From: Hymenobacter citatus
Lineage (GTDB): Bacteria > Bacteroidota > Bacteroidia > Cytophagales > Hymenobacteraceae
DNA length: 64,000 nt
Reading direction: 5' to 3'
Assembly (NCBI RefSeq): GCF_014333615.1
Contig: NZ_JACSCY010000008.1
Coordinates: 124,001 to 188,000 of the forward strand
How positions within the stretch are numbered: the first letter of the stretch is position 1; each line of letters begins with the position of its first letter. This document shows positions 1 through 9,486 of the stretch, piece after piece. A program made the position numbers and the translations under genes. A model generated the notes under the pieces. The model worked only from the letters and a program-made list of their open reading frames with translations. It was not told the origin of the DNA and made no database searches.

Positions 1-890
1 AGTGAAAATATATCCTTTATTATTAAATATACAGCGCTTATATAAAGCCAATGAATACCTTTCTTGAATCGGTTGGTTTGTTTTAGCATTAATAGCTTAT
101 AGGGAGTTAAAAAAGGGAAAGTAATACCAAAGCTGTTGTTCAATCTCTTAAAGTAATTCCAGTTGATGCGGCCCGTTGGCATGAAGTGTTGAAATTGCAG
201 CCGCTCATCATAGTGAATCTCACCGCCTGACAGGATAATAGCATAGCAAAGCTCTACGTCTTCTCCTGCTCCCAAACTCTTTGCTGTTCGGCCAGAGAGT
301 AACTTCTGAAAGCCATTGGATAGTATAGCATCTATGGCTGATTTTCTAAATATAGCACCGGCTGTATAAACGAATCCTCTTTCTAAACTAACGGGGCCAC
401 TAGGATTAGGCCCTTGTCCTCCAACTGCATAGGCAGCTTGTAATGATTCAAACCAGAGAGGGGGAGGTGTTTCACAAACTGCAATACCGCAGCCACCTAA
501 CCCTGCAATATTCTTATTTTGGATCATGATATCATAGGCCAGATCAAGATAGTTTGGATTGAGCCAATTATCATCGTCACAGAAAAGAAGAAAAGCATGC
601 CTTACATTTGCCATTCCCATCTCTCGGGCATGTCCTGTACCAGGTATAGGTTGAAGTAGTACACGCATTGGGGCTGGAGAATTATACTTAGACCACTCTG
701 TAACAGCTATATGACTTGTGGCATCTGTCGAAGCATTATCTACAATGATTACTTCCCACGCAAGATTAGGATATTTGCTAAATTGCTGATTAGCTAAATG
801 CTCTAATGTCTCAGGGAGCCTCTTACCACTGTTATAACAACAAATGATAACCGAAATTCCTGCAGGGTATTTGGTGTCTGATAATGACAT
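1..890 (-). CDS. Family 2 glycosyltransferase, C-terminus cut by window edge
   Basis: Translating the minus strand from the ATG at 890 gives an open frame that runs off the left edge (about 296 residues visible). The start MSLSDTKYPAGISVIICCYN is the beta-strand opening of a GT-A fold. VIIVDNASTD follows, and then LLFCDDDNWLNPNYL, which supplies the DxD-like nucleotide-sugar/metal site. The later GAGEDVELCYAI segment resembles the ED(V/E)-type acceptor-side motif of GT2 enzymes. It most likely transfers a sugar onto a lipid-linked glycan at the cytoplasmic face of the membrane. A -7 box (TAACTTTG on the minus strand, 916-923) lies about 25 bases upstream and supports this start. The gene is visibly AT-rich compared with the rest of the window. 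It is divergent from the acetyltransferase gene. Donor and acceptor cannot be told from sequence. Confidence 0.85.
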   Translation of the reverse strand, partial: MSLSDTKYPAGISVIICCYNSGKRLPETLEHLANQQFSKYPNLAWEVIIVDNASTDATSHIAVTEWSKYNSPAPMRVLLQPIPGTGHAREMGMANVRHAFLLFCDDDNWLNPNYLDLAYDIMIQNKNIAGLGGCGIAVCETPPPLWFESLQAAYAVGGQGPNPSGPVSLERGFVYTAGAIFRKSAIDAILSNGFQKLLSGRTAKSLGAGEDVELCYAIILSGGEIHYDERLQFQHFMPTGRINWNYFKRLNNSFGITFPFLTPYKLLMLKQTNRFKKGIHWLYISAVYLIIKDIFS

Positions 891-915
891 AATGTTGAAA
901 GCATATTTGCTAAAG

Positions 916-923
916 CAAAGTTA
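916..923 (-). promoter_or_regulatory. Candidate Bacteroidota -7 box for the GT2 gene
   Basis: The minus strand reads TAACTTTG, matching the TAnnTTTG consensus of the primary sigma factor of Bacteroidota. It would start transcription about 20 bases before the ATG at 890. No good -33 TTTG is visible at the usual distance. Confidence 0.4.
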
Positions 924-1333
924 GTTCTCTTTACAGAATAGGCTAGTTAAGCATTGGAATTTCCAGATTATTTGTCAATGATCTTGCTAGGAGGTATCGT
1001 AAATCTGTAGATTTATTAGATTAGTTAAAAATAATATTGATATAGTATAATTATAAAAAGTTTAGAAATTATATTCATGATTTTATACATAACGAGACAG
1101 CTTGATTGAGATTCTTTGGATCATATACAAACCTGCATTTGTAATGTAGTTAAGCTAATGCATATAGCTTGTCAATAACATGCTCTGGTTTAACTACATA
1201 AGCTCTATAACTAGATTCTTATAATAGGATAAACTATTATAATTAGTAATGATTGTTTCCTTAGTTATTTAAGTGATTAGTGTGCATAGAAGTTTTACTG
1301 TTTATTTGCAATCGTTTTAATACTTAGGTGACG

Positions 1334-1341
1334 TACTTTTA
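1334..1341 (+). promoter_or_regulatory. Candidate -7 box for the acetyltransferase gene
   Basis: TACTTTTA is one mismatch from TAnnTTTG and ends 26 bases before the ATG at 1368. This spacing favours the ATG over the GTG nine bases upstream. Confidence 0.35.
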
Positions 1342-1367
1342 AGCTCCTGCTTAAGAAAGTGAATAAT

Positions 1368-1895
1368 ATGAGCTTTGCCAAATTTGTCATGCAGGATCGT
1401 AAGGCCAATTGGCATAATGCGACGAAAGGAAAATATGTTGTAGTACTTTTTAGGATTGCACAGTACATTAATAATAGTAAATTATTATCTATAATATTAT
1501 TTTGGTATCAGCCTCTATATAGGCTGTTTGTTCATTGGATATTGTGTGTTGAGCTTTATCCAGCTAGCCAGATAGGTGAAGGTTTAGTATTGTGGCATGT
1601 TCACTCCTTAGTCGTTCATCCTGCAACGAAAATAGGAAAGGGTTGCTCACTTAGACAAACTACTACTATTGGTACTAAAAAGGATAAGGATGGGTCAATC
1701 AATCAGAATGCGCCTATAATTGGTGACAATGTCGATATAGGCGCTAATTCTATAATCATCGGCCCTGTTGTTATTGGGGATAATGTTATTATTGGTGCAG
1801 GATCTGTAGTAGTTAAAGATATTCCAAGCCATGCGATAGTTGCAGGTAATCCAGCTAGAATTATAGGAACGAATACATATAATATACATGTTTAA
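1368..1895 (+). CDS. Hexapeptide-repeat O-acetyltransferase (serine acetyltransferase/WcaB-like)
   Basis: The protein has 175 residues from the ATG at 1368; a GTG at 1359 would add three. The first half is helical and carries a hydrophobic stretch (about 45-65). The second half is a left-handed beta-helix of imperfect hexapeptide repeats: [31 protein letters not shown], then [20 protein letters not shown] and [13 protein letters not shown]. The tail [12 protein letters not shown] is the standard end of this fold. The histidine in [11 protein letters not shown] corresponds to the catalytic region of serine acetyltransferases. Because it sits among glycosyltransferases, it more likely acetylates a sugar of an exopolysaccharide or O-antigen (as colanic-acid WcaB does) than serine. 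Family is clear; substrate is inference. The gene is AT-rich like its left neighbour. Confidence 0.85.
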   Translation: MSFAKFVMQDRKANWHNATKGKYVVVLFRIAQYINNSKLLSIILFWYQPLYRLFVHWILCVELYPASQIGEGLVLWHVHSLVVHPATKIGKGCSLRQTTTIGTKKDKDGSINQNAPIIGDNVDIGANSIIIGPVVIGDNVIIGAGSVVVKDIPSHAIVAGNPARIIGTNTYNIHV

Positions 1896-2120
1896 TGTAT
1901 TCTTGTATATAAATTATTCGCATCAAAATATACTGTATGTAATTTATTTGTAATATAAATTTAACGTGTTATAAGTCTAATTATGCAACATTGTTGCTTC
2001 AATTGAAGTTATATCGCTATCTGTACATAATATTTATGATGAAAGTAAAATTATTTATATAAGAATATAAAGGTTATATGCTAGAGTAAAGTAGAAACAT
2101 AAGCGGACAACTGAGTAAAT

Positions 2121-3293
2121 ATGAGTCATTCTGATAAACCACTGCATATTGGTTTTCTGACTAGCACCGATCCATTGAATCGTCGTTCATGGTCAGGGGT
2201 CCACTATTCTATGTTTCGGGCTGCCGAGCGTAATCTGGGAACAGTGGAAGCATTAGGGCCTGTACCTATGGTCTGGCCGTTGCGGATCGGAGATAATTTA
2301 AATCGACGCCTTATAAAGCCTCTTACTGGTAAACGGTATCATTATGCAGCTAATCAGTTGATTGCGCGGCGTTATAGCCAAATTTTTGAACGGCGAATTG
2401 GCCAGCATCATTTCGATTTGCTGCTAGCTCCCGCCTCATTTACTGAAATAGCTTATCTGAATACTAAAGTTCCTATTGTTTATTGTGAAGACTCGACACT
2501 AGGGCAGCTTATTGATTTTTATCCAGGAATGTCGGGAATGCTGGATATATCAAAGCGCGAACTCAATGCCATTGAGAAAAAGGTCTTAAATAAAGCTGAT
2601 TTAATCTGTTACTCATCAGTATGGGCTGCACAGTCTGCCATTAATGACTATGGTGCTGATCCTGCCAAAGTAGTAGTAATTCCTTTTGGGGCTAATTATC
2701 CTAAACCGCCAACAGCGCAAGAAATTAGTCTACGGGTGCCTAGTGATGTGTGCCGTTTGTTTTTTTTAGGCGGTGAATGGGGGCGAAAGGGTGGTGATAT
2801 AGCGTATGAAACCTTAGTAAAGTTGACTGACATGGGTGTTAAAGCTGAGCTAACTGTGGTAGGGTGTCAGCCGCCAGATGCACAGCGTTACACGCACCCA
2901 GGGTTTCGTACTATCCCTTTTTTAAATATGGGTAACGAAGCAGACTTACAGCAGCTTGATCGACTATTTCGCACGGCTGACTTCTTCCTACTGCCCTCAA
3001 GAGCAGAATGTGCTGCTATTGCATTCTGCGATGCAAATTCTTTCGGCGTACCTGTTATAACAACTGACGTGGGAGGAATCAGTAGCTTTATTAAAGAGGG
3101 AGAAAATGGAGTGATGCTTCCGCTGTCAGCAACAGGCAAAGATTTTGCGCAAGTAATTAGTGATTTGTTTAAGGATACTGAACGTTATACTCAGATGCGC
3201 AAAAGAGCCCGTATCAGGTATGAAGATATTCTAAATTGGGATTCTTGGGCTAGAAGTTTAAAAGATGAGCTGAAAAAGAGAAGCATTATTTAG
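2121..3293 (+). CDS. GT4-family glycosyltransferase
   Basis: The protein has 390 residues. The C-terminal half is a GT-B nucleotide-sugar domain: VVIPFGANYP opens it, LFFLGGEWGRKGGDIAYETL carries the phosphate-binding loop and basic residue, and LLPSRAECAAIAFCDANSFG is the EX7E region with the second Glu replaced by Asp. VPVITTDVGGI follows. GT4 enzymes are retaining transferases that act in the cytoplasm on lipid-linked or protein acceptors. No signal peptide or membrane segment is present. It starts a run of five same-strand glycosyltransferase genes with short gaps (82, 75, 0 and 9 bases), so the five are likely co-transcribed for one glycan. The N-terminal acceptor domain gives no clue to the substrate. 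Confidence 0.85.
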   Translation: MSHSDKPLHIGFLTSTDPLNRRSWSGVHYSMFRAAERNLGTVEALGPVPMVWPLRIGDNLNRRLIKPLTGKRYHYAANQLIARRYSQIFERRIGQHHFDLLLAPASFTEIAYLNTKVPIVYCEDSTLGQLIDFYPGMSGMLDISKRELNAIEKKVLNKADLICYSSVWAAQSAINDYGADPAKVVVIPFGANYPKPPTAQEISLRVPSDVCRLFFLGGEWGRKGGDIAYETLVKLTDMGVKAELTVVGCQPPDAQRYTHPGFRTIPFLNMGNEADLQQLDRLFRTADFFLLPSRAECAAIAFCDANSFGVPVITTDVGGISSFIKEGENGVMLPLSATGKDFAQVISDLFKDTERYTQMRKRARIRYEDILNWDSWARSLKDELKKRSII

Positions 3294-3375
3294 TCAGCAA
3301 CAAAAAGGCATCACAAAACTTGTTGCAACAATAAAACTACTGACTGATAAAAAGTGCTTTCATATAGCTGATTCT

Positions 3376-4584
3376 ATGCGCATACTAATTGCTATTGAAG
3401 ATTTGCGAACAGGTGGTGCACAAGTGTTTGCAATGCGCTTGGCTGAAGCTTTACATAATCATGGCCACCAAGTGTGGCTATATTGTCATTATGCAAACTA
3501 TATCAACAAAGAACTCCTCCAACGAATAGCTCCTGATATTCCTGTAATAGCGTTTGATGCTGGTTTGCCTGGTCTTGATTGGCTGCTCCTGAAAGCTCAG
3601 GGAGCGTTGCGTCGCCTAAAGCTGTCTATCTCACTACGTGAGCAACTCGTAGAAAGGCACTTAAAACGTATTGTACAGCAACTTAATATACAACTTGTTA
3701 ATAGCCACACTATTAAGTCTGATTATGTGGCAACAGCAGCAACTTCAGGTTTACAGCCAATAGTGCCCGTAGTCATTACTATGCATGGTTGCTATGAGGA
3801 TTTTTTGCATATGCCCGGCCAGGCAGAAGTCACGTTCAAGTCGAAGCGTGCTTTGGCGCAAACAGCGGGTCTAGTCTATCTTACACAAAAGAACTTAGAG
3901 ATATTCTCGACACCAGATGTCCGGCCGTTGGCTGACATAGCGCACGCTCAAATCTATAATGGTTTTGAGGGACAATTTTCTACTGTTGATAAACTACCTA
4001 CACGCGCTCAACTAGACATTAAAGAAGAAGATATTGTCTTCGGTATGGTAGCGCGTGGTATTCAAGAGAAAGGTTGGCAGTATGCGCTTGATTCATTTCA
4101 CCAAGTGCATCAAGTGCAGCCTGATAGCCACCTCATCCTAGTAGGGGAGAGTGAATATCTGAACAAGTTGAAAGCCGAAAACACCAGTTCAGCTGTGCAT
4201 TTCATAGGGTTTGCACAGAATCCAATAGATTGGGTACAGCTGTTTGATGTGGGGCTGTTGCCAAGCTATTTTGCTTCGGAGAGCCTACCTAATTCAATTG
4301 CAGAATATCTATTCTGCGGGATTCCAGCTGTTGCTACACGTATTGGAGAAATTCCAGCTATGCTGGCAGTGTCAGATGGAGGCGAAGCAGGAATACTACT
4401 TGAACAAAATGTCCACGGTCTTACACATCCGGAAGAGCTAACGGCGGCTATGCAACGGTATGCAGACGAGAAGGATTTCTTGGCAGCGCACAAAGTGCTA
4501 GCGCGCCAGTGTTTCGAAAAATTTCGAATGGATAAGTGTATAGCTGCTTATGAAAAGCTATTTGCTCAGGTGCAGCCGAGATGA
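3376..4584 (+). CDS. GT4-family glycosyltransferase
   Basis: The protein has 402 residues. The N-terminus MRILIAIEDLRTGGAQVFAM is the typical GT4 opening with a glycine-rich loop (GGAQ) at the acceptor/donor cleft. The C-terminal domain has FGMVARGIQEKGWQYALDSF (sugar-nucleotide-binding loop with basic residue) and an intact EX7E motif in ASESLPNSIAEYLFCG. IPAVATRIGEIPAML follows. It is a predicted cytoplasmic retaining glycosyltransferase of surface-polysaccharide synthesis. It lies between two other GT4 genes on the same strand. Codon use is intermediate between the AT-rich left end and the GC-rich remainder. The sugar transferred is unknown. Confidence 0.85.
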   Translation: MRILIAIEDLRTGGAQVFAMRLAEALHNHGHQVWLYCHYANYINKELLQRIAPDIPVIAFDAGLPGLDWLLLKAQGALRRLKLSISLREQLVERHLKRIVQQLNIQLVNSHTIKSDYVATAATSGLQPIVPVVITMHGCYEDFLHMPGQAEVTFKSKRALAQTAGLVYLTQKNLEIFSTPDVRPLADIAHAQIYNGFEGQFSTVDKLPTRAQLDIKEEDIVFGMVARGIQEKGWQYALDSFHQVHQVQPDSHLILVGESEYLNKLKAENTSSAVHFIGFAQNPIDWVQLFDVGLLPSYFASESLPNSIAEYLFCGIPAVATRIGEIPAMLAVSDGGEAGILLEQNVHGLTHPEELTAAMQRYADEKDFLAAHKVLARQCFEKFRMDKCIAAYEKLFAQVQPR

Positions 4585-4659
4585 GTAGCGCGGCGTGCTT
4601 ACTTTTGTTTCGTACTACTGGGTGGCAACTAGTAAAAGCCCGGTGGATCTTAGCACAGC

Positions 4660-5913
4660 ATGAATCCTATTTCCAAGCGTTTACGTCTCCTACTGCTTAT
4701 TCCTAACCTGGGCCTAGGCGGTGCACAACGCGTTTTTCACGATCATAGCGTAGAACTGGCCAAGCAGCACAACGTCACGGAGGCGGTATTCAACGAAGAA
4801 GGGGGAAATATCTATCCAAGTGGCAACGAACAAGTGAGCCTGGGTGTAGGCGGCGGAGGAAATCCATTGGATAAAGTGCGCAACTTTATGCGGCGTGTTA
4901 CGCGCCTACGCCAACTAAAGCACCGGCTCGGCGCTGATGTGTGTATCAGCCATCTTGAAGGAGCCGATTACGTCAATTTACTTAGCAAGGGCCGGGAAAA
5001 GGTGATTTTGTGTATTCACGGCTCTAAGCTACATGATGCCAATATTCGGGGGGCAGCAGGGTGGTTGCGTAAGAAAATTCTAATGCCAGGATTGTATAAT
5101 CGTGCAGACCGCATAGTAACCGTTAGCCGCGACATCAATCCGGAATTGATTGACGGATTTGGAGTAAAGTCAGAGAAACTATTGACAATCAATAACTTCT
5201 TTGAGGTAGCCCAAATTGAAGCCAAAGCGCAGGAACCGCTAACGGCCGCTGAGCAGGCGGTGTATGCAGCGGCACCGGTGCTGGTGACCTCCGGACGTCT
5301 TTCTGTACAGAAGAACCAAGCGCCGTTGTTGAACAGCTTTGCCGCTCTGCTACAGCATATGCCAGTTAAATTAGTGTTTGTGGGAGATGGAGAGTTGCGG
5401 AATGAGTTAGTAACATACGCGCAGAATCTTGGACTACGAGTGTACGAAGCATGGCATGCACAACCGCTTACGCCTGCCTATGATGTATACTTTATGGGTA
5501 TGCAGCAGAACCCATTTAAGTATATCAGGCCCGCAACCATCTTCGTATTTCCGTCAGCGTGGGAAGGTTTTCCTATGGCGCTGGGAGAGGCTATGATTTG
5601 CGGGGTGACTGTAGTAACCGCTGATTGTCCGACCGGGCCCCGGGAGATTTTAGCGCCTACCACGACTAAGCCGCTTACGCCTATCCGGGCAGCCGAACCA
5701 GCTGCGTATGGCATATTGATGCCTATGCTGAACCAGCCAACTACGCTCTCTGCTGATTTGCAGGTGTGGACAAATACACTCGCCAATTTGCTGCATGATC
5801 CAGCGGAGCGGAGCCGACTTGGTAAACTAGCGAGTCAACGTATGCAGGATTTCACACGCGAAAAGATTTTTCGGCAGTGGATAGCAGTGATTGAAGAAGT
5901 AGCCACACAGTGA
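4660..5913 (+). CDS. GT4-family glycosyltransferase
   Basis: The protein has 417 residues. It opens with LLLLIPNLGLGGAQRVFHDH, where GGAQR is the N-terminal glycine loop. LVTSGRLSVQKNQAPLLNSF starts the nucleotide-sugar domain, and FPSAWEGFPMALGEAMICG contains an intact EX7E motif. CPTGPREIL follows, a Pro-rich loop often seen in GT4 enzymes that transfer GalNAc or Gal, although that specificity is inference. The start codon of the next gene directly follows this stop (TGA then ATG), so the two are probably translationally coupled. Confidence 0.87.
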   Translation: MNPISKRLRLLLLIPNLGLGGAQRVFHDHSVELAKQHNVTEAVFNEEGGNIYPSGNEQVSLGVGGGGNPLDKVRNFMRRVTRLRQLKHRLGADVCISHLEGADYVNLLSKGREKVILCIHGSKLHDANIRGAAGWLRKKILMPGLYNRADRIVTVSRDINPELIDGFGVKSEKLLTINNFFEVAQIEAKAQEPLTAAEQAVYAAAPVLVTSGRLSVQKNQAPLLNSFAALLQHMPVKLVFVGDGELRNELVTYAQNLGLRVYEAWHAQPLTPAYDVYFMGMQQNPFKYIRPATIFVFPSAWEGFPMALGEAMICGVTVVTADCPTGPREILAPTTTKPLTPIRAAEPAAYGILMPMLNQPTTLSADLQVWTNTLANLLHDPAERSRLGKLASQRMQDFTREKIFRQWIAVIEEVATQ

Positions 5914-7077
5914 ATGGGTGAGAATAACAAGCAATCCTCAACGCGCCCCTGTATTCTGGTCGTAGATAATTCGCGTGCCGTAACGGGAGCGTTGAACGCT
6001 ATGCGAAACGCTACTGGGCAATTGCGAGGACAGTTTATATTTGAATACATAGTACCTACAGGCAGCACAGCCCGAGCGGTGTTGGAGCGGGATGGCTACG
6101 CAGTACATGAGCTGCCTTTCGTAGAAATTAGCCGCCGCAAAGAGGATGTATTGCGCTACTTCCCACTGTTGCTACTTAACAGTTGGCGTCTACGCCAGTT
6201 AGTACGGCGGCAGGGCGCAAGCATGGTTCACTTAAACGACTTCTACAACCTGACCGGCTACGTTGCGAAAGCCTTTAGTTTAGGGAAGCTGAGGCTAGTA
6301 ACGCATGTGCGCTTTCTACCTCAAAGCCTACCACAACCACTGGCGCGCACGTGGCGTTGGCTAGCAGAGCGTTTCGCTGATCGGGTGGTGTGTGTGTCGC
6401 AGGCAGTACGGTCGTATTTCAGCGAGGCAGAAAAGGTGCAAGTAGTCTTCGATCCGATACCTGAAACAGAGCAATATCCCGTCGCTGTAGTACCCATTTT
6501 GCGCCATCCTACTACTGTTGAGCTGCTCTACCTGAGCAACTACATTCCGGGCAAGGGACAAGACCTTGCGCTAGCAGCATTCAAGAAAGCTTATGTGTAC
6601 AATAAGCAGTTAAGGCTGTCTTTTATAGGTGGAGATATGGGAATGCCTAGAAATAGAGAGTTTCGAGAGCAGTTAGAAAGGGAGGTACAGCAAGATGGTT
6701 TAAAGCAAATAGTCTCATTCGGCAGCTTTGTAACAGATGTAGAAAAGGCTATGAAAGCAGCGGACATCGTACTGAACTTTTCAGAAGCTGAGTCCTTCTC
6801 ACTGACTTGCTTGGATGCCTTATATTTTGGTATTCCTCTTATTGCCTCTGACTGCGGTGGCCCAGCCGAATTGTTTGAAAATGGGGGCTCTGGTATCTTG
6901 GTGCCCAATCGGGACGTAGGGTCTATGGCTGAAGCTATTATAACGTTAGCTGATGACCCACAAAAAAGAACGCAGTTTGCTGCCGCCAGCCGAATTTTTG
7001 TACGACAAAAGTTCAGCCCAGAAGCTACTTATCTACGTTTGGGTAGGCTGTATGCTACCGTTTTGACTAAACAGTAG
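5914..7077 (+). CDS. GT4-family glycosyltransferase
   Basis: The protein has 387 residues and its ATG is flush with the preceding stop. The N-terminus (ILVVDNSRAVTGALNAMRNA) has the opening beta-strand but a different glycine loop. LLYLSNYIPGKGQDLALAAF is the donor-binding loop, followed by LSFIGGDMG. NFSEAESFSLTCLDALYFG is the EX7E position, with Asp in place of the second Glu. The end of the domain reads IPLIASDCGGPAELFENGGS. It should act in the cytoplasm on the same glycan as its neighbours. The Asp substitution also occurs in the first GT4 gene of the cluster, so it does not by itself argue for inactivity. Confidence 0.85.
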   Translation: MGENNKQSSTRPCILVVDNSRAVTGALNAMRNATGQLRGQFIFEYIVPTGSTARAVLERDGYAVHELPFVEISRRKEDVLRYFPLLLLNSWRLRQLVRRQGASMVHLNDFYNLTGYVAKAFSLGKLRLVTHVRFLPQSLPQPLARTWRWLAERFADRVVCVSQAVRSYFSEAEKVQVVFDPIPETEQYPVAVVPILRHPTTVELLYLSNYIPGKGQDLALAAFKKAYVYNKQLRLSFIGGDMGMPRNREFREQLEREVQQDGLKQIVSFGSFVTDVEKAMKAADIVLNFSEAESFSLTCLDALYFGIPLIASDCGGPAELFENGGSGILVPNRDVGSMAEAIITLADDPQKRTQFAAASRIFVRQKFSPEATYLRLGRLYATVLTKQ

Positions 7078-7086
7078 TCCACACGC

Positions 7087-8154
7087 ATGAAAATTCTTTT
7101 TGTTGCGCCTTATCCATTAGGCCAAGCGCCCTCACAGCGTTTTCGCTTCGAGCAGTACTTAGATACTTTAACTGAAAACGGTCATCAATGGCATCTAGCT
7201 CCCTTCCTATCGATGGAGACCTGGAAAATTCTGTATAAGCCAGGGCAGACGCTGCGCAAGGCAATTGGGATTGTTGCTGGTTTTCTACGACGGGTAGGGC
7301 TGATGTTTACAGTACCACGCTACGATTATGTATTCATTCATCGGGAAGCATCACCTATTGGCCCGCCAGTATTTGAATGGGTGATAGCTAAGCTATTAGG
7401 AAAAAGAATCATTTACGATTTTGACGATTCTATCTGGCTACCCAATACATCAGAAGCCAATAAACTGGTAGCAGGCATCAAGTGGCATCATAAGGTAGGA
7501 AATATTTGCCGGTGGGCTTACAAAGTCAGCTGTGGCAATGAGTACCTGCGTGCATATGCTCAACAATTTAATAAACAGTCTATTGTCAATCCAACAACGA
7601 TTGATACGGTGCATTTGCACAATCAGGTGCGCGATCAGCAGGTAGGAGACAGGCTAGTTATTGGCTGGACAGGTACTCACTCTACCTTGAAGTATCTACA
7701 TCAGATAGTGCCGGTGCTAGCGAAATTAGAGCAAGAATATGATTTTGAATTTCGGGTAATATCCAACCAGCCACCTGCACTTCCTCTACAATCGTTGGTA
7801 TACCAACCTTGGCGAAAAGAAACAGAAATTGCCGATTTATTAGCCTTCCACGTTGGGGTGATGCCGTTGGAAGATGACCCCTGGGCACAGGGCAAATGTG
7901 CTTTTAAAGCGCTACAATATATGGCCCTAGGCGAGCCAGCTTTAGTTTCGCCAGTAGGTATGAACACTGAAGTGGTAGTCGACGGTATGAACGGCAATAT
8001 ATGTGCTACCCCACAGGAATGGGAAACAGCATTGCGCCAACTAATGCGCGATGCAGACGTGCGTGCCCGTATGGGTAGAGCTGCTCGGCGCACAATAGAG
8101 CAGCGTTATTCCGTAACAGCTAATTGCCGCAACTTCCTAGGATTGTTCAGTTGA
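7087..8154 (+). CDS. Glycosyltransferase, GT4-like
   Basis: The protein has 355 residues and starts nine bases after the previous stop. MKILFVAPYPLGQAPSQRF is an N-terminal GT-B strand with an unusual loop. IIYDFDDSIWLPN and LVIGWTGTHSTLKYLHQIVP follow, and the C-terminal segment has FKALQYMALGEPALVSPVGM. The EX7E motif is not obvious, which is common in this subgroup of bacterial GT4-like proteins. It is the last gene of the five-gene glycosyltransferase run. Its last 49 bases overlap the 3' end of the convergent membrane-protein gene, so the two messages are complementary at their ends. Confidence 0.78.
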   Translation: MKILFVAPYPLGQAPSQRFRFEQYLDTLTENGHQWHLAPFLSMETWKILYKPGQTLRKAIGIVAGFLRRVGLMFTVPRYDYVFIHREASPIGPPVFEWVIAKLLGKRIIYDFDDSIWLPNTSEANKLVAGIKWHHKVGNICRWAYKVSCGNEYLRAYAQQFNKQSIVNPTTIDTVHLHNQVRDQQVGDRLVIGWTGTHSTLKYLHQIVPVLAKLEQEYDFEFRVISNQPPALPLQSLVYQPWRKETEIADLLAFHVGVMPLEDDPWAQGKCAFKALQYMALGEPALVSPVGMNTEVVVDGMNGNICATPQEWETALRQLMRDADVRARMGRAARRTIEQRYSVTANCRNFLGLFS

Positions 8155-9476
8155 GGTTGATTAAGGCGTGCTTTACGCTTTGCACTAGCCATAAACTGCA
8201 TAATATAGAGTGCAGCCAAATAAAAAGGCATCAGAGGAATCTTGTAGCGTACCAGCGTACCAAAATTGCCACTATTGGTGCCTACTCCAATAGCTAATAC
8301 TATTGAAAAGAGAAAGCAGAACGTGAGAATAGGTTGCGAAGCAATCAATTGTAAACTCTTTATAACGCCAGTTTTATAAAACAGATTAACAGTTAGGTAT
8401 AGAAACAGTGCTGCTTCCAGTGCTGATAAAAGCATAACTGGGTTGCGGGCTTCAAACAAGAAGGGTCGGAAAAGGCTGACCACTACCGCTTGAGGCGCCA
8501 CCTTTACCATTGAACCTAAGGAGCCATCAAAGGAGCCAATATTATAAGCTGAACCATTGGCTACCTGCGAGGTGAGGTACTCGGAATTGATTTTAGTACG
8601 TTCTCCAATCTTCTCTACATCATACTTAGCATCACCTTCAGTGAGCTGGGTAGCCCCAATGTAGCCTGCACCTAAACCTAGCAGTAAGAAAAAAGGCTTT
8701 AGCAGCATACGAGCCGCAGCCGACTTGATACGGCGGTTATTCTCGTTGAATATCCAAAGTAGGGCAGGCGGTAGAAAGGAGAGTAGAATATACACTTTAA
8801 CGGAAATCAATAAATAGACTCCAAGCAATCCTACCAAAGCGGAGAAGATGATTTGTCGTTTGAGAATAGCTGTATGGTAAAATCCATAAAATACCCATCC
8901 TAACGCTCCAATACAAATTGAATCTTTCATGAGGCCAGAGCCCCAGAAAAAGACAGAAGGTAGGAAGAAGATGGCAATAGCTAGCTTTTTGTAGGCCAGC
9001 GGATAAATACGTAGGAATGTGAGATACATAGCCCACATGCCGCTGAAGCTCATAGCTGCAAAAAATAACCCAATGACGGTGTACGTATCAAAGCAAAATA
9101 GACCAAAAAAAGCAGCGATGCGAACTACCGCGTATTCAGTACTGGCATGATACCAATACAAACGGCCTGCGTATAGAGCAACATCCGGATTGTAGCCTTC
9201 TGTAGAACCAAAAATAAGTTGCAGGCCCGCTGATGGCGAGTTTAGAAAGGCTTCATAAATGATCTGCGTATGATAGTGGTAGTTAAACGTATCCCCCCCA
9301 CCATAGTAAAACTGATATATCAATCCCAGCGCAATAGCTCCTAGAAACTTCAACGACAGTGCCGGAATGAAGTATTTCTTTGTGAGCACGTTGGTATATT
9401 TCTTACGCACTGAAAACGCAATGCCGTAGAAAATAGCCAAGTAGATAGGCGTTAGCAACAGATCCTTCAGCTCCAT
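8106..9476 (-). CDS. Polytopic membrane protein, polysaccharide polymerase-like (EpsG/Wzy type)
   Basis: The protein has 456 residues with about ten hydrophobic segments, starting with a short helix (5-22) and a second at about 45-60. The periplasmic-side motif GGGDTFNYHYHTQIIYEAFL follows the second helix. A large hydrophilic loop (about 265-325) lies before the last helices, as in Wzy/EpsG-type polymerases. The C-terminus is basic. Position at the end of a glycosyltransferase cluster supports a role in polymerising a surface glycan, but such proteins have no diagnostic motif, so this is inference. It begins ten bases after the stop of the TPR gene, so the two form an operon. The 3' end overlaps the convergent glycosyltransferase gene by 49 bases. 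Confidence 0.65.
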   Translation of the reverse strand: MELKDLLLTPIYLAIFYGIAFSVRKKYTNVLTKKYFIPALSLKFLGAIALGLIYQFYYGGGDTFNYHYHTQIIYEAFLNSPSAGLQLIFGSTEGYNPDVALYAGRLYWYHASTEYAVVRIAAFFGLFCFDTYTVIGLFFAAMSFSGMWAMYLTFLRIYPLAYKKLAIAIFFLPSVFFWGSGLMKDSICIGALGWVFYGFYHTAILKRQIIFSALVGLLGVYLLISVKVYILLSFLPPALLWIFNENNRRIKSAAARMLLKPFFLLLGLGAGYIGATQLTEGDAKYDVEKIGERTKINSEYLTSQVANGSAYNIGSFDGSLGSMVKVAPQAVVVSLFRPFLFEARNPVMLLSALEAALFLYLTVNLFYKTGVIKSLQLIASQPILTFCFLFSIVLAIGVGTNSGNFGTLVRYKIPLMPFYLAALYIMQFMASAKRKARLNQPQLNNPRKLRQLAVTE

Positions 9477-9486
9477 ACCAACGGGG

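Larger units (their letters stand above)
891..1367. other. AT-rich intergenic region, divergent promoters
   Basis: This gap of nearly 480 bases separates two divergently transcribed genes. It is strongly AT-rich, with many stops in all frames. Apart from a candidate -7 box near each end I see no gene, RNA or repeat in it. Confidence 0.6.

Noticed and set aside
1896..2120. Possible small gene in the AT-rich gap before the first GT4 gene
   Set aside because: Stops are dense in all frames and no start with a coding-like stretch is present.
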